A DNA stretch of 64,000 bases from Lachnospiraceae bacterium UBA7076 (GTDB taxonomy: Bacteria; Bacillota; Clostridia; Lachnospirales; Lachnospiraceae), in assembly GCA_002493625.1 (NCBI GenBank), contig DKZK01000013.1:43573-107572 (forward strand), in the 5' to 3' direction. The position numbers and the translations under genes are program-made. This document shows, in pieces, positions 1 through 8,581 of this stretch. The notes beneath the pieces were generated by a model, which searched no databases, was not told where the DNA came from, and saw nothing but the letters and a program-made list of their open reading frames with translations. The stretch's first letter is position 1, and each line of letters starts with the position of its first letter.

Positions 1-1337
1 GAAAGGATAAGCTTCCGTTGACATCAGGAGATGCTTTTCTTATTTTTATTGATATATATGGCTATGACGAGGTTAAGGAGTACACAGAGGCAGAAATGCG
101 TGAAAAGATTAATCTGCTTTGGGAGGAATTTCTTATTGAATCCAAAGGCAGGGAAATCAAGCTTACAATGGAGCCTGCAAAAAAGGGCAGAAAAAAACTT
201 ATGGATTATTTCTTAAGTCCCGTCACAAAAAAAGTTATGGTTGCATTTATATTTGATAAGGATCCTGACGAATCCGACTGGTTATACGGTCATGAGCTTG
301 GAAGAATATATCTTGAGGAAAACTGCAGTGAGCATATAAAAACAGTTAAGGTGCATAATGTAAATTCGGAGGAGGATGCTGTTGTTGCAATGCAGGACCT
401 TATTCTTATGGGTGTGAAAATAATTTTTACTACCTCCTCAAAGCAGGTAAAAGCGAGCCTTAAGGTTGCGGCAAATCATCCTGAGGTAAGCATTTTAAAC
501 TGTTCCTTAAATACGTCCCATAAGCTCATAAGCACCTATTATGCAAGGCTTTATGAGGTTAAATTCCTTGCGGGTATGATTGCGGGGGCACTTGCGAAAA
601 ACGGAAGGATAGGCTATGTTGCGGACTATCCGATTATCGGTATGCCGTCATGTGTAAATGCCTTTGCATTGGGAGCTAAAATGATTAATCCATATGCAAG
701 AGTGTACCTTGAGTGGACGATTGTGAAAGGCGCTTCAAAAAATGATGTGCTGGATAAATTCAGAAGTCTTGATATTGAGTATGTATCGGATCAGATTATG
801 TTTAAGCCGGAGGAGTACAACAGGCAGTTCGGTCTTTACAGCATAGTGGGTGACAAAATCGAAAACCTTGCCATGCCGGTATATTTGTGGGGTGTGTTCT
901 ACGAAAAGCTTATTGAGAGTATTTTGACCGGCGCTATGCAGAACGATGAAAAAACAAATGTTGATAAGGCGCTTAATTACTGGTGGGGGCTTTCGGCAGG
1001 GGTTGTGGACCTTATCTGCTCCGAGAAAATACCTGCGGGAACAATAAGACTTGTAAATATTATTAAAGATATGATGATAAATAATCAATTCAAGCCTTTT
1101 CAGGGGAATATTACATCCAAGTCGGGCACTGAAAAAAATGAGAAAGGCGAGGATATGCTGCCGGAGGATATCATGCTTATGAACTGGCTTGTTGATAATA
1201 TAGAGGGTGAGATACCTGAGCTTGAGGATCTTAAGGATGAGGCAAAGGGAATCGTCGTTCTGAAGGGTGTTGCCGAAAATGATGACACCGGGGAAAAGAC
1301 GGAGGAAGCTGACGGGGAACTGTCCGGAGGAGAGTAA
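1..1337 (+). CDS. BMP-domain (PnrA/Med-like) substrate-binding protein, 5' end cut by the window
   Basis: The reading frame is open from base 3 through the left edge, so the true start is probably outside; the first possible start inside is TTG at 18, without a clear ribosome site. The part from about residue 100 to 330 has the BMP/periplasmic-binding fold signature seen in PnrA and B. subtilis Med: a segment on accumulated 'NHPEV' time points, then 'KFLAGMIAGALAKNGRIGYVADYP' style text split around a conserved AGMIAG core and 'VNAFALGAKMINP'. No signal peptide is visible in what remains, and no BMP-type permease or ATPase follows, so a cytoplasmic sensing or regulatory role is as likely as nucleoside uptake. 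The C-terminal 60 residues are acidic and low-complexity. The metallophosphoesterase starts 3 bases after the stop, so the two are probably co-transcribed. Confidence 0.7.
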   Translation, partial: KDKLPLTSGDAFLIFIDIYGYDEVKEYTEAEMREKINLLWEEFLIESKGREIKLTMEPAKKGRKKLMDYFLSPVTKKVMVAFIFDKDPDESDWLYGHELGRIYLEENCSEHIKTVKVHNVNSEEDAVVAMQDLILMGVKIIFTTSSKQVKASLKVAANHPEVSILNCSLNTSHKLISTYYARLYEVKFLAGMIAGALAKNGRIGYVADYPIIGMPSCVNAFALGAKMINPYARVYLEWTIVKGASKNDVLDKFRSLDIEYVSDQIMFKPEEYNRQFGLYSIVGDKIENLAMPVYLWGVFYEKLIESILTGAMQNDEKTNVDKALNYWWGLSAGVVDLICSEKIPAGTIRLVNIIKDMMINNQFKPFQGNITSKSGTEKNEKGEDMLPEDIMLMNWLVDNIEGEIPELEDLKDEAKGIVVLKGVAENDDTGEKTEEADGELSGGE

Positions 1338-1340
1338 CTT

Positions 1341-1931
1341 ATGAGAATTTTGCTGCTTGCTGATGAGGAGTCGAAATATTATTGGGATTTTTTTGAAAAA
1401 AGCAAATTGGAGGGTATTGACCTTATAATATCCTGCGGTGATTTAGCGCCGCAGTTTCTTTCCTTTCTGGCAACCTTTGCAAAAGTACCGATACTTTATA
1501 TACGCGGCAATCATGACGGCTGCTACGACGACACCCCTCCTGACGGCTGTATATGCATAGATGACGACATATATATTTATGAGGGCGTAAGGATTATGGG
1601 GCTGGGAGGCTGCATGTGCTATAATGAGGGTAATTTGCAGTTTACGGAGAAACAGATGAAAAAACGGGCAAGAAGACTTGAGAGAAAGGCAAAAAGACTG
1701 GGGGGTGTTGATGTTCTTGTAACCCATTCGCCGGCATACAGCTTAAATGACAGTGAGGATTTGCCACACACGGGCTTTAAGACATTTCTTGATTTGATGG
1801 ACAAGTATGAACCGAAGCTTTTTGCTCACGGACATGTTCACATAAATTACGGCAGGGATTTTAAGCGTGAAAGTATGTATGGTAACACGAGGGTCATTAA
1901 TGCATTCGAAAAATATATTATAGAGCTTTAA
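1341..1931 (+). CDS. calcineurin-like metallophosphoesterase
   Basis: A 196-residue cytoplasmic protein with the metallophosphoesterase metal ligands in order: D8, GD at 33-34, GNHD at 56-59, H129 in THS, and GHVH at 164-167. This is the compact YfcE/MJ0936-like layout that hydrolyses small phosphodiesters or phosphomonoesters with Mn or Ni; the substrate cannot be told from sequence. Position 10, where the family normally has the His of the DxH motif, is Glu here, so metal site 1 is altered. A basic stretch at 104-120 (KKRARRLERKAKR) lies between the third and fourth motifs and could contact nucleic acid or phosphate, which is inference. The gene follows the BMP-domain gene by 3 bases, and a hairpin terminator follows it. 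Confidence 0.85.
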   Translation: MRILLLADEESKYYWDFFEKSKLEGIDLIISCGDLAPQFLSFLATFAKVPILYIRGNHDGCYDDTPPDGCICIDDDIYIYEGVRIMGLGGCMCYNEGNLQFTEKQMKKRARRLERKAKRLGGVDVLVTHSPAYSLNDSEDLPHTGFKTFLDLMDKYEPKLFAHGHVHINYGRDFKRESMYGNTRVINAFEKYIIEL

Positions 1932-1947
1932 AATTAAAAGTTGTAGG

Positions 1948-1990
1948 GCATTTAATAATTTGATATAATAAATCATTAAGTGCTTTTCTT
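1948..1990 (+). terminator. rho-independent terminator after the phosphoesterase gene
   Basis: A 14-pair, AT-rich stem with one mismatch and one wobble (GCATTTAATAATTT against AAATCATTAAGTGC) is followed directly by TTTTCTT. It separates the first two genes from the kinase gene. Confidence 0.6.
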
Positions 1991-2019
1991 AAATTATTTA
2001 TAAAACGGAGGATTGCCAT

Positions 2020-4428
2020 ATGCAGACGAGGTACGACAGATGCCCTAATTGTATGCAGGCACTGCAAAACGGGGAGGATACATGTCCATATTGCGGCTTT
2101 GATGTAAACAGTTATGAGGAAAGAGGAAACTGCCTAAAGCCATTTACCGTGCTTGAAAATAAATATATGCTGGGCCGTGTTTTGGGAGTAGGCGGCTTTG
2201 GTATCACATACATAGGCTGGGATTTGAATTTGCAGACATACATAGCGATAAAGGAGTATTTTCCTGAAAGCCTTGCAGGCAGGGATGTCAATGAAAACCA
2301 GACCGTTGTACCCAATGAGACAAGCAGGGAGGTTTACGATAAGGGACTCAGGCGGTATGTGGAGGAAGCGCAGAACATATCGAAATTTTATCAGCTTCAG
2401 GGAATCGTTTCCGTAAAGGATTTCTTTTATGCCAACGGAACGGCCTATATAGTAATGGAATACATAAATGGCGTAAATTTAAAGGATTATCTTAAGAACT
2501 ACGGCGGAAAGCTTGACGAGGCTACGGTGCTTGCTCTTATGAAGCCTGTTTTTGAATCTCTTTATCAGATACATAATGCGGGACTTGTCCACAGAGACAT
2601 AAGCCCTGATAACATAATGGTTGATAAGGACGGAAAGATTAAGCTTATCGATTTCGGCTCGGCAAGAGGACAGTCTGCGGAGACTGACAAGACCTATACG
2701 GTCATACTGAAGCATGGTTATGCGCCTTCCGAGCAGTATTATGCAAAGGGCAATCAGGGACCGTGGACAGATATTTACAGTCTTTGCGCAACCATGTATA
2801 AAATGCTTACGGGAGTGATACCTCCAAACAGTGTAGAGCGCATGGAGCAGGATATGTATCAGTCTCCGACGCAGATGGGGATACAGGTATCCCAGAGAAC
2901 AGAATATGTGCTTTCAAGGGGACTTGCGGTTAAGGCGGGTGACAGATATCAGGATATAGGGCAGCTTCTTACGGACTTATACGGGGAGGCGCCTGTAATG
3001 CAGCAAAGCGGAAGCTCCGTTCCGATTTCGGATGTTTCGGCAGCGGCAAATCCTGCATCACTTACAAATCAGTCCATGCACATAACGGTTCCGCCAACAC
3101 AGATGCAGGCAACTGCAAAAAACAAAAAGACAGCATTTATTGTAATAGGATCTCTGGCTGCTGTTCTTGTCATAGGCATCATATTGTTCTTTGCCTTAGG
3201 TAAAAAGGATAACGGAAATAAAACCACGGAGGATACCGCAACCGAGAATGTTACAACCGATACGGATGCTTCGACAGAGAATCCTTCCACTGATGAGCCG
3301 TCCACGGAGATACCGGAGGATACGGGCTATAAGTATGTGTGGCCTACAGAGCTTTCAGACAATTGGAGGGACTATCAGATAGATTTCAACGGAACCATAT
3401 GTCAGTTTCCTATTCCTTACAGTGAGTGGAGCAGTATGGGATGGAAGGCGGATGTCCTTCCTACTACCCTTGCGGCAGGTGATGATACGTTTGTTGACTT
3501 TTATATGAATGATATAGAGCTTTCTGTTGATATAGCAAATCTTGGACTTGCCGAGGCGGACATAAGGGATTGCTTTATAATTGGAATAAGCATTGATGCT
3601 GATAGTGATTATATTGCGCCGGGATATGTGATAACCATGTCGGGCGGACTTAAGCTTGGCGAGGCGACAGAACAGGATATAAAGTCTGTCTTTGGCGCGC
3701 CTGATTACAGATCGGAAGATGAAACTGAAGATGGAAATATTGTTAGTCTGGACTATGCAGGAGATACATGGGAGGACGGTATGGATCTTGAGCTTAACGC
3801 CGAGGGCAAGCTCAGCGCTATAAGGCTTATAAATACAAAAGCACCTGAGGGCTTTGATCCCGGAGCGGCTAATATAAATACGGAGGCGCCGGAGATAAAT
3901 TCTCATTATGTTGCGCCGACAGGACCGGCGGCGGACCGATTTGACAACATTGTAACATTGGACGGCGTAAACTACAGCGTGCCTGTTCCGGCATCGGTTC
4001 TTGCAGAAAACGGATGGGTGCTTGACACTACAACGGACGATTACGTTTTGGGAGAGTCGTATACTTCAACGTACATGCAGAAAAACGGAAGCCGTATAGA
4101 GGTTGATCTTTACAATTATACAACGGACGCGATTCTTCCTATCAATGCATGGGTGACGGAAATAAGTGTGGAGGACGGATATATTGATGTGGAGGCTATT
4201 TTCCCGGGAGGAATTATTCTTGGAAACACTGCTGTGGATTTTGAAGGATTGTTTTCTGACCTCGGTGACGATTACATGGTAAATGATTACACCAGCATGA
4301 AATCTCAGTACGCATATCATAATATCGACGAGAACTCATACAGTCAGTCCTGTTTTTCGGTTATTTCGGGTGAAACCGGAGTTATATATAAAATAAGATA
4401 CGAAAACAGACCGGATAAAATACGATAG
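2020..4428 (+). CDS. membrane serine/threonine protein kinase with N-terminal zinc ribbon and duplicated outer domain
   Basis: This 802-residue protein starts with a zinc ribbon (CxxC pairs C8/C11 and C22/C25). A Hanks-type kinase domain follows at about 45-320: glycine loop GVGGFG 56-61, ATP-anchoring K78, catalytic HRD 191-193, DFG 211-213. The catalytic loop reads HRDISPDN rather than the commoner HRDLKPxN; the Asp and Asn are kept, so it should be active. A linker leads to one membrane span at about 371-395, then a Thr/Glu/Ser-rich stalk (400-435). The outer region has two related modules of about 130 residues, each with a GG-x-x-LG core (near 545 and 730), so it looks like a duplicated ligand domain. 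There are no PASTA repeats, which separates it from PrkC/PknB. It has the architecture of a receptor kinase; the signal and targets are unknown. Confidence 0.88.
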   Translation: MQTRYDRCPNCMQALQNGEDTCPYCGFDVNSYEERGNCLKPFTVLENKYMLGRVLGVGGFGITYIGWDLNLQTYIAIKEYFPESLAGRDVNENQTVVPNETSREVYDKGLRRYVEEAQNISKFYQLQGIVSVKDFFYANGTAYIVMEYINGVNLKDYLKNYGGKLDEATVLALMKPVFESLYQIHNAGLVHRDISPDNIMVDKDGKIKLIDFGSARGQSAETDKTYTVILKHGYAPSEQYYAKGNQGPWTDIYSLCATMYKMLTGVIPPNSVERMEQDMYQSPTQMGIQVSQRTEYVLSRGLAVKAGDRYQDIGQLLTDLYGEAPVMQQSGSSVPISDVSAAANPASLTNQSMHITVPPTQMQATAKNKKTAFIVIGSLAAVLVIGIILFFALGKKDNGNKTTEDTATENVTTDTDASTENPSTDEPSTEIPEDTGYKYVWPTELSDNWRDYQIDFNGTICQFPIPYSEWSSMGWKADVLPTTLAAGDDTFVDFYMNDIELSVDIANLGLAEADIRDCFIIGISIDADSDYIAPGYVITMSGGLKLGEATEQDIKSVFGAPDYRSEDETEDGNIVSLDYAGDTWEDGMDLELNAEGKLSAIRLINTKAPEGFDPGAANINTEAPEINSHYVAPTGPAADRFDNIVTLDGVNYSVPVPASVLAENGWVLDTTTDDYVLGESYTSTYMQKNGSRIEVDLYNYTTDAILPINAWVTEISVEDGYIDVEAIFPGGIILGNTAVDFEGLFSDLGDDYMVNDYTSMKSQYAYHNIDENSYSQSCFSVISGETGVIYKIRYENRPDKIR

Positions 4429-4435
4429 CAAGGTG

Positions 4436-4461
4436 AGGCTGTCGCACTGAGGTTATTCGCT
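4436..4461 (+). repeat. half copy of the CTGYCGCA palindromic repeat family
   Basis: The bases GAGGCTGTCGCACTGAGG match the left arms of the hairpins at 18007, 34988 and 63936, but the matching right arm is missing or decayed, so no good stem forms. It lies between the kinase and citrate synthase genes. Confidence 0.45.
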
Positions 4462-4497
4462 TATGTCTGATGCAAGGAAGTAAGGAGATGATGGTAT

Positions 4498-5856
4498 ATG
4501 GCAGAAGTAAATTTCAGGGAAATTATAGATGAGTATGTACGTTTTTGTAATGAATCGGGTAAAATAGATTTAAATTTATATGAGGAATACAATGTTAAGC
4601 GCGGACTCAGGGATTCCAACGGACGGGGCGTCCTTACGGGACTTACGGAGGTTTCTGATGTAGTTGCGTTCAGGATTGACGAAGGGGAAAGAATACCCAT
4701 ACCGGGTGAACTGTATTTTCAGGGCTATGAGGTGCAAAAGCTTGTTGCAGGTCAGAAGCACAGCCTTTATGGCTTTGAGGAGGCCACATACCTTCTGCTG
4801 TTCGGAGAGCTTCCCACAAAACCTCAGCTTGACAGCTTCGTGGAGGTGCTTGGCAACCTGAGACAGCTTCCGGATTCCTTTAACAGAGACGTAATTATGA
4901 AAGCGCCCAGCAATGACATGATGAATGTGCTGCAAAAATGTGTCCTGACCCTTTACTCTTATGATGACAACCCGAATGACCTCAGCATAAAAAATGTTCT
5001 GAAGCAGTGCTTAAGGCTGATTGCCCAGTTTCCGGTTATGGCAGCATACGGATATCAGGCGTACAGACATTACTATCTGGATAAAAGTCTTGTGATTCAC
5101 AGACCAAAGAAGGAGCTTTCCACTGCTGAAAATATATTGAGGCTTCTCAGGACGGATGGAAAATATACGGAGCTTGAGGCGAAGGTTTTAGATGTGTGTC
5201 TCATAATACATGCAGAACACGGCGGAGGTAACAATTCAACCTTTACGACACATGTGCTTTCGTCCACGGGTACGGATACATATTCTGCCGTGGCAGCATC
5301 CCTCGGCTCCCTTAAGGGTCCGAGACACGGTGGGGCGAACCTGAAGGTGCAGCAGATGTTTGACGACCTGAAAAGCAACATAAAGGATTGGGAAAATGAG
5401 GATGAGATAAGCGAATATCTTCAGGGACTTCTTGATAAAAAGGGTTTTGACAGGTCGGGACTTATATACGGAATGGGTCATGCGGTATACAGTGAGTCGG
5501 ATCCGAGAGCTGTTATACTGAAGGAATACGCAAAGAAGCTTTCCGAGGAAAAAGGACTCTCCGAAGAATTTGCTCTATACGACAGGGTGGAGACTATTGC
5601 GGCAAAGCTTATTGCCCAGCACAGGAAAACATTTAAAACCGTAAGCGCCAATGTGGATTTTTACAGCGGCTTTGTATATACAATGTTAAAGCTGCCTACG
5701 GAGATATTTACGCCGATATTTGCCATATCGCGTATTTCCGGCTGGTCGGCGCACCGTATAGAGGAGCTTGTAAACAATGGCAAAATAATTCGTCCCGCAT
5801 ATAAATTTGTGGGAAGGCATAAGGAATATATTCCTATGGAGGAAAGAGACTGGTAA
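4498..5856 (+). CDS. gltA: citrate synthase (citrate/2-methylcitrate synthase family)
   Basis: Condenses oxaloacetate and acetyl-CoA to citrate at the head of the oxidative half of the TCA cycle; in fermenting Clostridia this chiefly supplies 2-oxoglutarate for glutamate synthesis. The 452-residue protein has the three catalytic residues: H277 in GPRHGGAN, H328 in GMGHAVY and D387 in NVDFYSG. HAEHGGGN at 238-245 is the conserved helix before the active site. The second motif has Ala where classical enzymes have Arg (GHRVY), a substitution I associate with clostridial homologues. It lacks the NADH-site extension of the E. coli enzyme but has about 60 extra N-terminal residues. Start chosen at ATG 4498 behind AAGGAG. 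The stand-alone gene gives no hint of aconitase or isocitrate dehydrogenase nearby. Confidence 0.93.
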   Translation: MAEVNFREIIDEYVRFCNESGKIDLNLYEEYNVKRGLRDSNGRGVLTGLTEVSDVVAFRIDEGERIPIPGELYFQGYEVQKLVAGQKHSLYGFEEATYLLLFGELPTKPQLDSFVEVLGNLRQLPDSFNRDVIMKAPSNDMMNVLQKCVLTLYSYDDNPNDLSIKNVLKQCLRLIAQFPVMAAYGYQAYRHYYLDKSLVIHRPKKELSTAENILRLLRTDGKYTELEAKVLDVCLIIHAEHGGGNNSTFTTHVLSSTGTDTYSAVAASLGSLKGPRHGGANLKVQQMFDDLKSNIKDWENEDEISEYLQGLLDKKGFDRSGLIYGMGHAVYSESDPRAVILKEYAKKLSEEKGLSEEFALYDRVETIAAKLIAQHRKTFKTVSANVDFYSGFVYTMLKLPTEIFTPIFAISRISGWSAHRIEELVNNGKIIRPAYKFVGRHKEYIPMEERDW

Positions 5857-5903
5857 ATGTATCAGGCTTTCCATACAAAACTGAAATGGTAAGGTAAAAT
5901 AAA

Positions 5904-6767
5904 ATGTGGATTGCAGAACAATGGAAGGATTATGAGGTTATAGACTGCTCGGCGGGAGAAAAGCTTGAACGCTGGGGAGAGTATGTGCTCGTAAGACCTG
6001 ACCCTCAGGTAATATGGGACACACCGAGGGAAAATACCTTGTGGGAAAAGGCAAATGCCTACTACCATAGAAGCAAAAGCGGCGGAGGAAGCTGGGAATT
6101 TAAAAACCTTCCCAAACAGTGGCAGATTGGATATAAGGGGCTTAGGTTTAACCTTAAGCCCTTTGCTTTTAAGCACACGGGACTTTTTCCCGAACAGGCG
6201 GTAAACTGGGACTGGTTTGGGGGAAAAATAAGAGAGGCGGGCCGCGCCGTAAAGGTCTTGAATCTTTTTGCCTACACAGGGGGAGCTACGATTGCCGCCG
6301 CACAGGCAGGGGCAATGGTAACCCATGTTGACGCGTCAAAGGGAATGGTTACATGGGCGAGGGAAAACGCAGTGTCATCGGGACTTGAGGACGCACCCAT
6401 AAGATGGCTTGTGGATGACTGCGTAAAATTTGTACAGCGTGAAATCAGACGGGGAAACCGGTATGATGCGGTAATCATGGACCCTCCTTCATACGGCAGG
6501 GGACCAAAGGGCGAAACGTGGAAGCTTGAGGAAAATATATTTGAATTTATTAAGCTTTGCAGTGAGCTTCTTTGCGATAATCCGTTGTTTTTCCTTGTCA
6601 ATTCATATACGACGGGGCTTTCTCCATCGGTGCTTACCTATATGATTTCGGAGACGGTAGGAAAAAAATATAAAGGAGAAACAATGTCGCAGGAGATAGG
6701 ACTTCCTGTTACGGATACAGGACTTATACTTCCCTGCGGGGCGTCGGGAAGATGGTGTGAAATATAA
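5904..6767 (+). CDS. class I SAM-dependent methyltransferase, RlmI/RlmK-like
   Basis: A 287-residue enzyme with the SAM-binding Rossmann motifs LNLFAYTGG (about 113-121), the acidic ribose-binding VDAS (about 140), and the catalytic-side motif MDPPSYGRGPKGE (about 192-204). The DPPSYG signature groups it with the 23S rRNA cytosine/guanine methyltransferases RlmI and the C-terminal half of RlmKL. The N-terminal PUA domain of full-length RlmI is absent; about 100 residues rich in Trp replace it (WIAEQWKDY near the start). rRNA modification is therefore probable but the target base is not determinable. Starts 47 bases after citrate synthase and ends 42 bases before the cardiolipin synthase gene. 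Confidence 0.82.
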   Translation: MWIAEQWKDYEVIDCSAGEKLERWGEYVLVRPDPQVIWDTPRENTLWEKANAYYHRSKSGGGSWEFKNLPKQWQIGYKGLRFNLKPFAFKHTGLFPEQAVNWDWFGGKIREAGRAVKVLNLFAYTGGATIAAAQAGAMVTHVDASKGMVTWARENAVSSGLEDAPIRWLVDDCVKFVQREIRRGNRYDAVIMDPPSYGRGPKGETWKLEENIFEFIKLCSELLCDNPLFFLVNSYTTGLSPSVLTYMISETVGKKYKGETMSQEIGLPVTDTGLILPCGASGRWCEI

Positions 6768-6809
6768 GCATGGGCATGTGATTGGCGCTCCGGGAACAAG
6801 AGGTAGCAT

Positions 6810-8405
6810 ATGGAAGAAAAACAGCAGGTAAAAAAGAAACGGAACAGCAAAAAGGGCAAAATCGGCATGTCAAACAGACGGGGACGGGTGTTTGCTGCAA
6901 AAATGATTATTGTCGTGACGCTTGTTGTGCTGCAAATTATTCTTTCCATGTGGGTGTACAGTGCGCTGGAGCAGTATGACGCATACTGGCGTACGGGAGC
7001 GCTGCTTTTGAGTATCGGCGTTGTGCTTTATATTGTGAATAAACAGGATAATCCTGCGTATAAGCTTGCATGGAGTGTGCTGATTCTTTCGGCGCCGCTT
7101 ATTGGAGGTACATTGTACGTAATTCTTGCGGGAAACCGGACACGTAAAAAATTCATAAAGGAGGCGCTTGAAAATCATACTGCAACCTTCGAGTATCTGC
7201 CGGATGATAAGGAGATTCTGGAGGAGGTAAAAGAAATAAGCAAAAGTGCAGGCGTGCAGGCGGAATATATATCAAAAGCCGCAGGATATTCCATATACAA
7301 AAACACAAGTGTAAGATATTTTCCTTTGGGGGAGGATAATTATGCATGTCTCCTTGAGGAGCTTAATAAGGCAAAGCATTTTATATTCATGGAATACTTT
7401 ATCATAAAGCAGGGAGAAATGTGGGAAACAATACTTGAGGTTCTTCATAAAAAGGCCTCTGAGGGCGTTGACGTCAGACTGATATATGATGACTTCGGGT
7501 GCGCCATGTGGCTTCCGTCGTGGTTCATTGCCGATATGAAAAGACTTGGCATAAAAGCAGCGCCCTTTAATCCGGTGACGGCTGCATTATCATTGAGACA
7601 GAATAACAGGGACCACAGAAAGATAACGGTAATTGACGGATATACAGGATTTACGGGAGGAATAAACCTTGCGGACGAATACATTAACAAGGTAAACCGT
7701 TTCGGGCACTGGAAGGATACCGGTATCATGCTTAAGGGGGAGGCTGTGTGGAACCTGACGGTTATGTTTCTTCAGACGTGGAAAATGCTTACCGGTGAGG
7801 ATGAGGACTATTATGCCTATGAGCCGTCAAAATTTGCCTATGAGCCTGTAAGCTCTGACGGCTACATCCAGCCCTATGCCGACATGCCTCTTGATGATGA
7901 GATTGTGGGGGAAAATATATACCTTAACATGATAAATAAGGCGAAACGGTATGTTTATATAACGACACCTTATCTTATAATAGACAACGAAATGTTTACT
8001 GCGCTTACCCTTGCGGCAAAAAGCGGAATAGATGTGCGGATTATCACGCCGGGCATACCGGATAAAAAGACCGTATACATGGTAACACAGTCCTATTATT
8101 ATTACCTTATAAAGTCAGGCGTGAGAATATATCAGTACACCCCGGGCTTTATCCACGCAAAAACCTTTGTTGTTGATGACAGGATAGCAACGGTCGGAAC
8201 TGTAAATATGGATTTCAGAAGCCTGTATCTTCACTTTGAATGCGGCGTGTGGATGTTTGATTCAGGCGTTATAAGCGACATAAAAAATGATTATGTAAAT
8301 ACCCTTGAAAAGTGTGATGAGGTAACACTTGAGGAGATTGAACAGACAAGTGTTGTAAAGCGCTTTTTCCAGAGCATTTTAAGATTGGTTTCACCGCTGC
8401 TTTAA
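6810..8405 (+). CDS. cls: cardiolipin synthase (phospholipase D family)
   Basis: Joins two phosphatidylglycerol molecules to make cardiolipin at the cytoplasmic membrane. The 531-residue protein has a basic cytoplasmic N-terminus, two or three membrane spans (about 30-52, 60-78 and 85-105), then two phospholipase D domains. Each carries the HxKxxxxD motif: H269 in HRKITVID and H449 in HAKTFVVDD, with the following GG and GTVNMD residues in place. The poly-basic first 25 residues (KKKRNSKKGK) are longer than usual. ATG 6810 is preceded by an AGAGGT site. The gene is closed by a terminator hairpin at 8435. Confidence 0.92.
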   Translation: MEEKQQVKKKRNSKKGKIGMSNRRGRVFAAKMIIVVTLVVLQIILSMWVYSALEQYDAYWRTGALLLSIGVVLYIVNKQDNPAYKLAWSVLILSAPLIGGTLYVILAGNRTRKKFIKEALENHTATFEYLPDDKEILEEVKEISKSAGVQAEYISKAAGYSIYKNTSVRYFPLGEDNYACLLEELNKAKHFIFMEYFIIKQGEMWETILEVLHKKASEGVDVRLIYDDFGCAMWLPSWFIADMKRLGIKAAPFNPVTAALSLRQNNRDHRKITVIDGYTGFTGGINLADEYINKVNRFGHWKDTGIMLKGEAVWNLTVMFLQTWKMLTGEDEDYYAYEPSKFAYEPVSSDGYIQPYADMPLDDEIVGENIYLNMINKAKRYVYITTPYLIIDNEMFTALTLAAKSGIDVRIITPGIPDKKTVYMVTQSYYYYLIKSGVRIYQYTPGFIHAKTFVVDDRIATVGTVNMDFRSLYLHFECGVWMFDSGVISDIKNDYVNTLEKCDEVTLEEIEQTSVVKRFFQSILRLVSPLL

Positions 8406-8434
8406 AACAAAATAGCCTTGAAAACAGCTTGACG

Positions 8435-8488
8435 CAGTCTGCCCTTTATTGTAAAATATTATGTAAAGTGGGTGGACTGTCTTTTTTG
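8435..8488 (+). terminator. rho-independent terminator after cls
   Basis: CAGTCTGCCC pairs with GGGTGGACTG across a 25-base AT-rich loop that can extend the stem (CTTTA/TAAAG), and TCTTTTTT follows at once. Confidence 0.75.
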
Positions 8489-8581
8489 TATTTTAAAGTA
8501 CAATTTTTGCATCAAAAAATAAAAGAATTTGTGTACCCAATACGGATAAAAAATACTAAATTTAAAGGGGGACATTAAGGG

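Noticed and set aside
3355..3906. 183-codon minus-strand open frame inside the kinase gene
   Set aside because: Complement of the conserved duplicated outer domain; no ribosome site, no promoter, and an unnatural Tyr/Ile/Arg composition.
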